DNA from: Cliona cf. orientalis | Lineage: Eukaryota; Porifera; Demospongiae; Clionaida; Clionaidae | Direction: 5' to 3' | DNA length: 64,000 nt | NCBI GenBank assembly: GCA_963930775.1 | Contig: OZ005689.1 | Location: forward strand, 4,836,001 to 4,900,000 | Shown here: positions 35,236 through 46,113 of the stretch, one piece after another | How positions within the stretch are numbered: position 1 is the stretch's first letter | Layout: each line of letters opens with the position of its first letter | Notes under the pieces: generated by a model | The model's database searches: none | What the model was told of the DNA's origin: nothing | What the model saw: the letters and a program-made list of their open reading frames with translations, nothing else | Position numbers and translations under genes: made by a program

Positions 35236-35335
35236 CAGTGAGTGAGAGAGTGAGTGAGAAAAAGAGAGAGAGAGAGAGAAAGAGAGAGGGAGAGGGAGAG
35301 AGGGAGTGAGAAAGAAAGAAGAGTGAGAAAAGAAT
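35236..35335. repeat. GA-rich tract after exon 2
   Basis: About 100 bases of GTGA/GAGA/AAGA repeats starting immediately downstream of the exon 2 donor. It is complementary in character to the CT tract upstream of the same exon. Confidence 0.9.
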
Positions 35336-35836
35336 TACCTGCCTCCCTTAGTCTATTAATCGAAAATTCGTGCAACTATCAAACATCAATTACGTACGTA
35401 CCATGCACACTGTATGTATGACACACTTAGCTGTTATCAGTCATAGAAATCCTTGGTGGCAGCTGTGACAAATTAGTGGTTCCCATGACACAGCAAAAAT
35501 TCAAAATACTACCTCTCTGTACATCGTGTATTATACATATATATAACATTCGCACACGTGTAGCAATAGAATATATTATTATGCCGTATAACAATTCCCT
35601 GCATAATATAATTTCTGTTGAAATTTGATCCACCTGCCCGCCAAAGTACGCAATGATCACATTTCTACCCAAATCCACTTAAGCTTACAACGACGTGCGT
35701 TAAGCCCAGTAATTGACAACCTCCCTATTTGGACGGAAGGCGGGTATCAAATATATGTACATGTAAGTGCATAAGAATTTCCAATCTCGTACGTACGTAT
35801 GCCCAACCAGCAAAAAGTTTGTAATAGACTAAGACA

Positions 35837-35945
35837 AAATAAATGAAGATTTTCTTAACTGTTCGGTACCTGAAGATGACTAGAGCATCTAGTCGAAAAA
35901 TTTACCGAGCAGTTAAGTTATCTACAGACAATTTATTTCATGTAG
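35837..35945. mobile_element. palindromic element with ACTAGAGCATCTAGT core
   Basis: AAATAAATGAAGATTTTCTTAACTG ends are answered by CAGTTAAG...CAATTTATTT at the right. The core GATGACTAGAGCATCTAGTC recurs near 36735-36755 and, inverted, near 25929-25945. Confidence 0.55.
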
Positions 35946-36024
35946 TCATTATCGTATAATCGAAAAATTAATGATACTATAACGGTGGAGCCTGTCTATA
36001 GCGGTCATCCTTGAGACAACGATC

Positions 36025-36293
36025 AGGCCATACCTATTTGATATGTTGTTGCTCGGACATAGACCAGTGCAAATCAGAGTCGGTCAGTCGGGAAAAAAAA
36101 GAAAAAGAAAGCAATTAACACCTCACTTTACCATGGTAGAGAGCCAAGCAGTTGTCATTGTGCCTGATCAGACAGCATATGACACATAGTGCGCATGCGT
36201 GCGATGTGTTGACACACCCACTTTTTTTTTTACAATGGACAAAATGCAGGGTCGGTCGGGTCCGAGCAACAACACATTGAATAGGTATGGCCT
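36025..36293. mobile_element. MITE with 34-bp terminal inverted repeats
   Basis: AGGCCATACCTATTTGATAT...GTTGTTGCTCGGAC at 36025-36058 is inverted at 36260-36293 (GTCCGAGCAACAAC...AATAGGTATGGCCT) with a few mismatches. The 200-base interior is AT-rich with no frame, so it is non-autonomous. Confidence 0.8.
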
Positions 36294-36319
36294 CAGTGGC
36301 TGCAATAATTATAATAATA

Positions 36320-36915
36320 TATGAGAGGTGGCTGCTTTAAATTTGTGTAATGAAGAGAAACTTGCCACAGGGAACTTGAATTATTAATAAGTGGCTGTAT
36401 TAGTTAAGGATATAAGCTATATTAGGGAGATACCCGCTTTAAAGAGATGAATGATATATAATATTGTTATAATGATGTATAGAGCTGGAGCTTGAACTAT
36501 TAAGTGGGCTATATTAAGGAGGTAGCTGTAGTAGGGAGATGGCTATAGCTGCTTTGAAGAGGCATGCATATGGAGTTTACCACTTTTGAGCTTAAATTAT
36601 TAAATGGCTATTAATAGTGGGGAGATGGCTGCTTTAAGGAGGTGCCTAATGTACGGAATTTTTACTGGCAATTTTTTTACAATCATGTACATAGCTTTAT
36701 AAGCTAGCTATAGCATACCTCGCTTCACTTTTACCCTGAGGATGACTAGAGCATCTAGTTTACCACTTAGAGGTTGAGCTATTATAATATTAAGTGGCTG
36801 TATTAAGGAGGAAGGGAGGTGGCTGCTTTAAAGAGGAGTGTAATGTATGGAGTTTTTTTTCCACCTAGAGCTCGAATCAAGGGGCTGTATATATTAAGGA
36901 GATGGTGGCTGCCTC
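36320..36915. repeat. diverged tandem array
   Basis: The motifs GGTGGCTGCTTTAA(A)GAG, GAGCTTGAA(C/T)TATTAA and AGTGGCTGTATTA(A)GGAG recur at least five times, with a spacing of about 100-130 bases. Confidence 0.75.
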
Positions 36916-37202
36916 ACACATGTACAGTGACTACTAACTATAGTCTCAATTGTAATATTTTTAGAATTTTAGGGGCATCGATATATGCTTAATGGGGAGA
37001 ATTCTCAAGGGACAATGAATGCTTTGTTTCATGCCCACACATGGGGCTAATGATTTTGCGGGAGTTCAAATTTCGAATTCTCATTCTTTCCTCAAATGCT
37101 GGAAATTATTGCTGCACTTGCCGTAGTGCAAGCAAGCACCCATGTACTGCATTTTTAAATTAATGGATCAATGTATACGTAGTAGCTTTTGTAACTTGAA
37201 AA

Positions 37203-37305
37203 CGTATGGAATTTATATCCCGGGTAAGCATCCATGCAGACCAAAATCGTGAATTATGTTTAAGCGCCCATGCATGGACACTTACCTGGGACATCCACTA
37301 CAGTA
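37203..37305. mobile_element. foldback element, GTGTCCCGGGTAAGCGCCCATG family
   Basis: ATGGAATTTATATCCCGGGTAAGC...CCATGCAGACCAAAATCG...TTTAAGCGCCCATGCATGGACACTTACCTGGGACAT. This matches the middle and right half of the complete copies at 46752-46945 and 58373-58518. Confidence 0.65.
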
Positions 37306-37600
37306 TAATTACGCAACTAGCAAATGTGTGCCATACGTATATTATAATCTTTAATTTCAAAATGGCTCGAGAAGCGTACCATGGATTCCATTGCGACTAC
37401 ACGTTTTATCCCATCAGTTCGAGATGACTGTTAGTATCATTAGATTTACATAATCCCATACATACACGTAACTCATGATCAGCGCTTTCCTCGAGCAAAG
37501 TTCGAAGTGTGACAGATAAGACATGGTTTGGGGTCTAAGTTGTGCGAAGCAAACAGCCACATCAAAGGTTTTGGACCCCACATCAAAGGAGAAATGCATC

Positions 37601-37941
37601 AGGGGCGTACCTTAGTTGTTTCCTCGTTGCCCGGAAACCCCCCTTGGCAGTCAGATTCAGCATTATCTTAGTATGACTTAGCTGCTATAGGAAACCCCCT
37701 TAGTTTCCAGATTCCATCTGCAGGCACTAAAATCTCTTAAAACTTAGCTTAGAACTCTCCTCTGGTGTTTTTCCTCGTGTTTCTTTGCTAAAATCTTCGA
37801 GAATCTTGTTGAAACATGCAAAACGGCGATCGTTAATTAGAGGGCGTGGCCCCAAAAGTGGGCGTGGTCGCAAAATTTTTCGCGCGCGCTTCGCGCGCAA
37901 CTACTTAGAAACCCCCTGTATTAAATCCTGGGTACGCCCCT
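37601..37941. mobile_element. MITE-like element with AGGGGCGTACC ends
   Basis: AGGGGCGTACC at 37601-37611 is inverted as GGTACGCCCCT at 37931-37941. The flanks share TGCAT on both sides, which may be a 5-bp target-site duplication. The interior has GTGGGCGTGGTCGCAAAATT and a CGCGCGCTTCGCGCGC palindrome, shared with segments at about 10540-10600 and 45865-45900. Confidence 0.7.
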
Positions 37942-38339
37942 GTGCATGTACATGTAAGATCAGTCTTGTTGGCCCTGGTATGTTTTTGTACACGAGTCTT
38001 TAATTACCAAATTTGAAAGGGGTTGTTGTTCTACAAATGATTCAGAGTATAGCCCGGGTTGCCTTGGTAACGTCACACATGTCGGTTTAGTTTAGTTTTT
38101 TGTTGGTTATTATTAATCGTTATACTAGTAGTTGTTGGCAAGCGCATGCACATGCATGTATAGCTATAGCTTCTATGCCCCTATCTTACACTACACTAGT
38201 TAGCGGTGATTATAGTATTAATGTTATGAAATTAAGGTACTCCTGGCCTTTGAGATGAGATTGCCATAGTGATAGAATGATCCTTAACTACTATTACAGT
38301 AACAACATTACAACTACATCATAATCATATCATAGTTAA

Positions 38340-38440
38340 CATGGTCAGATCTAGAGCTGCAAAAGGGAGAGAGAGCATCCCAGTGGCCAGGAGGAGGGGG
38401 AGAGAGAGAGGGGGGGGGGGGGTGGAGAGAGAGAATTTGA
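38340..38440. repeat. GA/GGGA-rich microsatellite
   Basis: Purine-rich stretch with GAGAGAG and a 12-14 G run at about 38409-38422. Confidence 0.85.
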
Positions 38441-39032
38441 TGAGCAGGTCAGCTAACTACCTATAGCTATGGTCTAAGAACAATTACCAAGTGTACCCAA
38501 GGAGATCTGTAATGGAGTGTTAATTTACATCTCAGTAGCTACGTACATGTACTTCCTCGGTTCATTATGCATTCAAAGGAGATCAAGTCTCTGAACTGTT
38601 ATGTGCATCATTTCAGAAGGTTAGGGATTGGGTATCAAGGTTCTTTCAAACAGTTGATAGGGCGCAGTGAGGTGATTCGAAACACTTCATTACATGCTGT
38701 TTTGCATGTTTGAATTTCGAATTTTTGTAGCGTTTCGTCGAGTATAATATGTAATTAACATAACAGCCATCATCGGCCCCCACTAGCTGCACTGGTGCAT
38801 GTGATTGTGGTACATTTGTGTGCATGGAAGCCAGCCATCACGCATTCCAGGTTTAGTAGCTTCATAATAATAATTATAACCTACTTAAATTCTGATTTAG
38901 GAACATATTAAGTAGTTAATTAATTATTAATAATTACTATTTTTACAAGATTCATGCAGGCTTAGACCAACATGATATTGTGAAGCTAGCATATTGATTT
39001 CAACTGATTGCTCGCTTATATATGTACATGTC

Positions 39033-39108
39033 TAGCCTCGTCCCCAGGCCCCTAGCTCCCAACGTGCCTTCCGAGTCCCCACGTTGGGAGGGGCCTGGGG
39101 ATGAGGCT
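39033..39108. mobile_element. short near-perfect palindrome, AGCCTCRTCCCCAGGCC family
   Basis: AGCCTCGTCCCCAGGCCCCT is inverted as GGGGCCTGGGGATGAGGCT, and the inner CTCCCAACGTG/CACGTTGGGAG also pairs. The element is a 76-base hairpin. Similar ends occur at 45463-45560. Confidence 0.75.
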
Positions 39109-40073
39109 TGTACATGTACAGTACGTATGTATAAATCGGTACCAGTATCTTAAGTGTTGTAGCTAGGTTGTTGCAACATCTGAAATTGGTGCTACCCCGA
39201 TTATTGATGTCCATCGATCGGTTCGTTTAATAATAATTTAAGGAATGGATCAATCCCTCATTCCAGGAAACTCCCTTTTCCAAATGTGCAATTTCATTCG
39301 TGTACACCAGCCATACATGTACATGTATATCTTCCTAGATCGGCTCTTCCTAGAAATATCCAGTGACATCGATAGTAACAGTAGCCTAGCATAAGTATGC
39401 ATGCGTGGGAGAACTAGTCTAAGACTGATTGCAGGTTTGTTCGTTCCTAGAAACCGTCTTCAAGTCCACTGATGAATAATTATCAGTTATTTCCTGTTTT
39501 TTGTATCCAGTGGTATTATCAATCCTTGTGTTTTTCATTTTAATCAGTTAACAGAGGATGTACTATTCTTTTTTGCTTCCTTTCTTGTGTGTGTGTGTAT
39601 TGCATTATTACAGATTTTCTTAAAGTTTTTGTGATTGTGAACGATATCTAGAATAGTTTTAATAAGGAAATGCTGGGCATGTGATGGTTATGAATGCTTC
39701 CCAAATTGTATTCTTGTACTTACCATTCCATGTACTAGCCGGAATAAGCTTGGAAATGTCCATATTATTACCTTATCTCTCAGATACTTATATGACTGGG
39801 CCGTGCATAGTGCTCTGATTGAAAGCTCTATGATATATTATATTCTTTTCTTTCCCAGTATCAGCGAAGTAATCAATTCTGTCAATGTCCAATAAAAAAA
39901 TTGCCAGACGTCTCTCTCTCACTCTCTTTCTCTCTCTCTTTTTTTGCTATGCATGCAGTTTTTTATGGTTTATATTTATGCTAAACTCTGGGCTAGCGTT
40001 TACTAATTGTGAATACCTTGTGCCCAAACACAGTGTGCATGCGTCACCATGTAGCAAACACTACGTAGCTCTC

Positions 40074-40153
40074 ATACACACACTCACTCACACTCACACT
40101 CACTCACACACACTCACTCACACTCACACACTCACACACTCACACACACACAC
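40074..40153. repeat. CACT/CACA microsatellite
   Basis: About 80 bases of ACACACTCACTCACACTC-type simple repeat. Confidence 0.95.
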
Positions 40154-40439
40154 TATAATACTGTATGTTACTGGAAACTAGCCATTTGTATTATTACCAG
40201 ATCTTTGAATGTGCGTATGTATAAGTTGCTGTACGTTACATACTATTTTGACCCCGTGAAATGCGATGCATGGGTGCTTAATATCTGGGAATGGGTGCTT
40301 GCCCAGGATACTATGGTACATACATGATTGTATGTACGTACATAATATTATTGTATACATAGTTACTGTATTACATATATACATACATACATACATACAT
40401 TATCATTATTATGTACAATGTCCTATGTGCATATTAAAT

Positions 40440-40630
40440 ATTTTGTTGGTAGTTGCCTAGCTAGCAACCAAAGTTTTTATAGGCAATTTGCCAGCTATGG
40501 GAAGGGTTGGGTCATCATAATGATGAACAGAGGTCGACTACCAACAAAATAGTTAGTATCTGGCAGTAATTGGGGTGCATTCGACCATGCATCTCATGCA
40601 CCCCAGTTACTGTCAGATAACTATTATGTA
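40440..40630. repeat. dispersed foldback repeat, copy 1
   Basis: Contains GTTTTTATAGGCAATTTGCC and the palindrome TATCTGGCAGTAATTGGGGTGCAT...ATGCACCCCAGTTACTGTCAGATA. A second copy with the same order of landmarks is at 63070-63240; a partial match is at about 43500. Confidence 0.65.
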
Positions 40631-40691
40631 CTGTGACATAATATGTGCTATATGCTTTAATTGATATGTTCATTCACACACTTGTGCGTAG

Positions 40692-40779
40692 GACGGAGGG
40701 CAAAGTCCTATTTTCGTCATCGATTGATTACACGATCGTCCAGTGGTCTTCCTCGTTTATTCCATACCACACTGTCTTG
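40692..40779 (+). CDS. WD40-repeat protein, exon 3
   Basis: 88-base exon reading TEGKVLFSSSIDYTIVQW then SSSFIPYHTVL. The S-S-I-D-Y-T-I-V-Q-W segment is a classical WD strand (S-x-D-x-T-I-x-x-W). The acceptor GTGCGTAG/G supplies the third base of Trp from exon 2; the donor TTG/GTGAGT is phase 0. Confidence 0.85.
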
Positions 40780-40805
40780 GTGAGTGCAGTATACATATTA
40801 TCATG

Positions 40806-41015
40806 TACATACCATATAGCGGGAAATTTTCGAGGGAGAAAAGTTTCGCGGATCGGTAGGAAGGGAGCATTTCATGGAGAAAGCTTTCGCGGAATGTTAA
40901 TTTAAAACTGATTGTATAATGGGTGTGGCACGTCTAAAATTTCATGGAGAAATCTTTCATGGGTGGCTGTAAAATCGCAAATATGAAGGTTTTTTCCCTC
41001 GAAAATTTCCCGCTA
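40806..41015. mobile_element. MITE, AGCGGGAAA family, copy 1
   Basis: TAGCGGGAAATTTTCGAGGG at the left is inverted as CCTCGAAAATTTCCCGCTA at the right, 27 bases after the exon 3 donor. Internal AGCATTTCATGGAGAAAGC and TTTCATGGAGAAATCTTTC segments are repeated sub-motifs. Copy 2 is at 42440-42655. Confidence 0.85.
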
Positions 41016-41325
41016 ATTTATTCCATGATGAAGTGCTCTTAGACTAGCTTATGGGCATGGCACTATAGAATAATATGCGCTAGGGGCATATATGCTTCCC
41101 CAGGAATTAAGATTTTGGATTTTTAGATCCTCGATCTGACTATACCACACTGTCCTGGTGAGTGTGTACGCGTGCGTGAATAAGAGATCGTTAAAAATGT
41201 AGTACCTATGTAGCTTACAAGTTTTTGAATTCTATACTAACACCATTATTAGTGCTAGTTGGACATAGCAACAAGTAGTTGATAATTGAGACTAATTACC
41301 ATTAAGCCCGGTAAAGGCTAGTGTT

Positions 41326-41453
41326 GTTAGAACAGGCAAGAGAGAAGTGAAGTTAGTGGACTAGATATCAGAAGGTCCTGGGTTCAAATCCCGGCTGGAT
41401 CCTGAGATTTTTTCTCCATCCACTAACTTCACTTCTCTCTTGCCTGTTCTAAC
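41326..41453. mobile_element. perfect 35-bp foldback around a tRNA T-arm-like loop
   Basis: 41326-41360 and 41419-41453 are exact reverse complements over 35 bases. The 58-base loop holds GGTCCTGGGTTCAAATCCCG (a T-arm/B-box-like sequence) followed by GATCCTGAGATTTTTTCTCC, which resembles what follows the tRNA-like sequence at 57903-57975 on the minus strand. Probably a tRNA-derived SINE-like or foldback element. Confidence 0.8.
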
Positions 41454-42204
41454 AGCATAGTAGTTGCATTCCTCCACCCAATATCACAGCTACATGCATA
41501 GTTAATCAAATACGCATGATCCAATTTTACGTAAGAAGAACATTATTTTTTACAAATTTTAATACCACATAATAATTATAATTATATTGAGCAATTGACG
41601 AATTTTACCAGGTTGTACACTTTTTTCAAAAATTTGTTCCATATAATATTGGATTAACCAATGATTCCCTAAGTGCATGTACATGTACGTATGTCCAGGT
41701 TTTGGTGGGGTAATAGTCATACTGAGTACGTTCGTTCTTATCTATATCAATGTAATACTGGCTGAATGAGAATTTATTCTTGCCAGTGTTAAAGAATATC
41801 AGAAGAATTGGAAAAAAGGAGAATTGTTATTTTTATTCAACCAGTGTTGATGTATATAGGAATGTACTTGCAAGATTCCACTACTAATGATTAATTATTT
41901 TTCAAGCATAGATGCAATTAAATAATTATGTTTACAGTATCCAATCTATTTGTTTATAATATGTTCAGCATTCACTGCTATTTCCCAGTGAATAGTTTGT
42001 TTGCTTCCATAAAATTTAACGTGACAGTTCTGTACTACGAAATAAAATTAATTTTAAATTTATGTATAGTTTGTTTGCTCATCACTACATAGCTCTGAAT
42101 TAAATTATTCTTTAAAAAGCAACTAGTATGTATATACTGCAAAATAATAAACAATTTAGGATCGATTGTCTTTACCGTATAATTATTCCTATCGATGGCT
42201 GCAG

Positions 42205-42298
42205 TTGAATGGCCCTGTGTACTCTCTGCTCTGGAGCCCGAGAAAGGAGCAGCTGATATGCGGCAGAGACGGCTACGTGGGGGTGCTACAAACAATGG
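42205..42298 (+). CDS. WD40-repeat protein, exon 4
   Basis: 94-base exon reading LNGPVYSLLWSPRKEQL then ICGRDGYVGVLQTM. Acceptor GGCTGCAG/TTG, phase 0; donor ATGG/GTAAGT, phase 1. N-G-P-V-Y-S-L-L-W-S and L-I-C-G-R-D-G-Y-V-G-V are typical propeller strands. Its last 35 bases and donor are repeated in the downstream intron. Confidence 0.85.
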
Positions 42299-43065
42299 GT
42301 AAGTCCCTGGTAATTACGTGGAACTGTGGGGGGTGTTACAAACAATGGGTAAGTCCCTGGCAATTACGTGGAACTGTGGGGGGTGCTACAAACAATGGGT
42401 AAGTCTCTAGCAATTATGTGGAACTGTGGGGGTGCTACAAGTACCATATAGCGGGAAACTTTCGAGGGAGAAAACTTTCGCTGATTGGTAGGAAGGGAGC
42501 ATTTTGCGGAGAAAACTTTCACGGAATGTTAAAGCTGGTCACACAACGGGTGTTGCATGCCTAAAATTTCGTGGAGAAAACTTTCACAGATGGCTGAAAA
42601 ATCACGAAATTCGCGAACATTTTTTCTCCCTCGTAAGCTTCCCGCCATGCGGTAAATCCCTAATAATTGTGTGACTACATAATATGAGTATTACAAACAA
42701 TTGGTAAACCCCTAGTTTAATTATGCGGCAGTTGGAAACGCTACAAACAATTGTAGTATTTATGTGACTACATGTGAGCTAGTGTTAAAAACAATGGGTA
42801 AACCCCTAGTGTAATTATGCGGCAGTTGGAAACGCTACAAACAATTGTAGTAGTTATGTGACTACTACGTAGTGTTACAAACAATGGGTAAACCCCTAGT
42901 AATTATGCGGCAGGGACGGCTACCGTAACACAGGAAAGCTACAAACAACGTACGTAGTAAGTATGCGACTGTGTGGGAGTGTTACAAACAATGTAAGTTG
43001 TAATTATGTGGAATGGTGGAAGTACTACAATTGAACAACGGATAAATCCCCTAGTAATCATACAA
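42299..43065 (+). repeat. intronic array derived from the exon 4 end and its splice donor
   Basis: The exon end GGGGTGCTACAAACAATG and the donor GGGTAAGTCCCTGG recur with a period of exactly 50 bases, giving three intact GTAAGT donors at 42299, 42349 and 42399. More diverged units (CTACAAACAATGGGTAAACCCCTAG, AATTATGCGGCAG) continue to about 43065. One (about 42901-42922) still carries TATGCGGCAGGGACGGCTAC, matching exon 4 at 42256-42278. A MITE (42440-42655) is inserted in the array. Confidence 0.85.
42440..42655. mobile_element. MITE, AGCGGGAAA family, copy 2
   Basis: TAGCGGGAAACTTTCGAGGG at the left, inverted with mismatches at the right (CCCTCGTAAGCTTCCCGCCA). The same internal order as copy 1 at 40806-41015. 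It splits the exon-derived tandem array. Confidence 0.85.
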
Positions 43066-44104
43066 CGGATACAAGCACGAGGCTTGCGCAAGCCATCACT
43101 GTCATATATATAGTATGTAATTACTAAGTGGAATTCTTTTAGTCGAGGATATCGATACCACTAAAATGTATTGCATGACAATGAATACTGTGTAGATGTA
43201 TAGATGGTTTAAATTTGTTGAGGGGGGCAATTAAGAGGCAATAGCTAAATTTCACTCTAGCCTATTCCAGATTTGAAACTGGGGGCATTAGATATAGGGA
43301 GAAATGGGATAATAGTGCAATGTATACATGTGTATGTGGTGATATATGTACGTAGTTGCCCCTTAGATTTGGGATTGGTAATAGAAGATAAACCCACCGA
43401 ATTTTCACGTGAGTACGTTGGTATCTCTTCCTACTGCACTCTTTCATTGGCCTCTCTCTGTAATGTACTATTGGCAGTCTAAGTTACAGTTGCAAGACCT
43501 TAATTGGGGTGCACGAGATGCAACTAGGTTAGTTGTTACCTCGATCTCGTCATTGGCCTATCGTATAGTTAATATATGATCACCCATACCCCTCCGGTAT
43601 CTGGCAGTTCGCCTATAAATTTAAAACTTTGGTTGCTAGGCGACGGCCAACTAATATATACACTGTATCTCTTTCTACTACACTCATGCAATGACCTTTC
43701 ACTTGTACTGTTGGCGGCCCAAGCGATACTGTTTTACTAAAATGTTGGCTGACAGTTGTGTGTGTGCTAGTAGCTGTTTCCCTCTCTACATGTGACTGTG
43801 TAAAGTTTAACGTAAAGTTTATCGTGAAGTTCAAGGTTAGAAGTAGGAAGTGACTGGATTCAGGAAAAATCATTTTTCTGTGTGTGCAATAATTATAAGG
43901 CTATTATAGTAGGAAAAGTACAAATTTAGATGTATACCTGTGCCAATTTTAGCCCACACATGCAGTGTAAAGTTTAACCATCCTGAATGATATTTTAATT
44001 GGGTACCCATGCCCAGAACTTGGCTAGCCTATGTATGTATGTAGGTGTACAATACAATTATTGTAAGTACAATGATGAATAATTATGATGTGCTACTATA
44101 CCCA

Positions 44105-44195
44105 TGAAATCATCCCTGGCCCAGACCCTTCCTCCCAGAAAGGCTGTGAGGGAGGGGCTGGAGGGCCTGGCCAGTGCCATGGGGACAAGGATATG
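44105..44195. repeat. imperfect palindrome
   Basis: ATCCCTGGCCCAGACCC...CTCCC on the left pairs imperfectly with GGGAGGGGCTGGAGGGCCTGG on the right. It resembles the AGCCTCRTCCCCAGGCC hairpins but is more diverged. Confidence 0.4.
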
Positions 44196-45462
44196 CAATA
44201 TCATAAATGAAGTTTCCTTTAATTGGAACATCTATGTACAATCCTAGCTATATATAATATGGTATAATTCTGAAAACTGGAATAATCAGGATGCACCTGA
44301 GATTGAAGAAAGAGCTAGCCTGTATGGATAAGAGACTCTAGCTTATAGGCTGTGTCTGAGGGTCTCAGACTAGAGGTGTGTTGACAGTTATGTAGAGAGA
44401 CACCCACTCACTGTACTGTCAGTGATGTACGCTGTGCATTACAACTGTCGTGTACAAATTTGCATTCAAGTTGAGAACAAAAAAAACAAGTATAAAGTCC
44501 AACCATTACATACATACATACATATGTATATATACATGCTTTGCACGAGTGTAAAATTTAATACATTATGTGAGCACGTGTGTACCTACCTACCTTGTTA
44601 TGTAATTTTACACACTTCAATAGTACAAAGTAGCTATGGGAAGTGGATATACCTTTATAAACGCTCTTATGTTCTTGTCAAACAAGTCTAAGGTCTAATG
44701 CCTTACAAGTTGTCATTGTTTAATTGTTATACACAATAGGTAGCTAATCCTCCTATGCTCTAGCTGTACCCTGCAAGGTCAGCAATTACAAGTGTCCATT
44801 AATCATGGATATGATTGTACATAGTAGGTCAATTATTTCCAAGGTTATGTGGCAGATCCTGGTGGTCCAGGCGTGGGTGCATGTTATAATATAATATGTG
44901 CAGGCCCTAGCTACTAACTGCATGCAGCTGCCTACTCTTATTTGTAACCCATTCATATGATTCAGAAGTAGATATCTCTTTACATGCAAAGACATTTACA
45001 GGGTAACTGTGTACAACAGGAACCTTTCCCAAGGAAAGCAAGGACCTTTTTTGATGAGTCAATTGCAGCTATAGTGCTATACAAAATTATGTTAGTATTG
45101 CCTGCTTTATGCTCAAAAAGTTCGTGGAGAAAAAATATTTTGTATACATACATGCATGTACGTACGTAGCTCATAGACTCATGGATGCTTCAAAATGGCT
45201 ATATACATTAATTTGCTAAACTTTCTCCTAGGAAAAGCTAATTGCCAGCTATATATCAATCAGCAATCATTAGCTGTGTTTACTTCATTATACCCATGCC
45301 TATATGGCACACTCATAATGTGAATTGATATTTGGGTGATGGATTTACAAATTGTCACTATTAAGCAGTATTTCAGGTTTGAAGTTCAGCGGCACAAATT
45401 AATCCTCAAGATGATTCCCTGAAATATCAATTTTTAGCAGCCACAGCTATGTAGCTACGTAT

Positions 45463-45560
45463 TAGCCTCATCCCCCAGGCCCTCTCTCGATCTCCCAGCT
45501 TTTAATGTTGCACACAAAAAGTGGATTGAGAGATGCTAGAGGGCCTGGGGATGAGGCTAG
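45463..45560. mobile_element. hairpin element, AGCCTCRTCCCCAGGCC family
   Basis: TAGCCTCATCCCCCAGGCCC is inverted as GGGCCTGGGGATGAGGCTA, with an inner CTCTCGATCTCCCAGC/ATTGAGAGATGCTAG region that pairs partly. Same family as 39033-39108. Confidence 0.75.
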
Positions 45561-45774
45561 CTATAGCTATAGTGTTTTTGTGGAGTCTAGACCTGAAGTA
45601 ATTAAGCTCACGAAATGCGCAAAGTCATTCCATGAAATGTCGAGAGATAATGTGCTTTATTTATAAGTACATGTACATAATTATGCATCTATATTAATTT
45701 TTTAACTGACAAAAATATTTGATAAGGCATAGTATAATAAGTTACATCTAATGCAAAGATTAACATTTACCAGT

Positions 45775-46113
45775 GTCGGATCTAGGATTTTGTAATAGTT
45801 ATTGACCACAGTGGCGGATCTAGGATTTGTTGAAGGGGGGTTCTAGTTCTGTTGTATTCTTGCACGCGAAGTGCGTGCGAAATTTTAGAAGCCACGCCCA
45901 CTTTCGGCTAAAACTACACCTATTTTCGATGGTTTTGAGAACAATTACCAGCCCAAGCAGTCTAATTGTGAGCCATAGCAGCAGTTTTTTTTAGTTTTGT
46001 AACCAGAGAGGGGGGTTCCATTTAGCCTATCATCAGTACGTACTTCTTAGCACTAGGTGCAGCCCAAAGGGGGGTTCTGTTGAAACCTCCGAAACCCCCC
46101 TAAATCCGCAATG
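45775..46113. mobile_element. element with GGCGGATCTAGGATT ends
   Basis: GTGTCGGATCTAGGATTTTG and again GTGGCGGATCTAGGATTTGT begin at 45775 and 45811; the right end reads AACCCCCCTAAATCCGC, an inverted counterpart. The interior includes GAAGTGCGTGCGAAATT and GCCACGCCCACTTTCGGC. Such ends recall non-autonomous DNA transposons of marine invertebrates; I cannot name the family. Confidence 0.55.

Larger units (their letters stand above)
35234..40691 (+). other. intron 2 of the WD40 gene
   Basis: 5.5-kb intron with a GA tract, several MITE-like elements (35837-35945, 36025-36293, 37601-37941, 39033-39108), a diverged tandem array (36320-36915) and CA-rich microsatellite (40074-40153). No exon is recognised in it. 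Confidence 0.7.
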
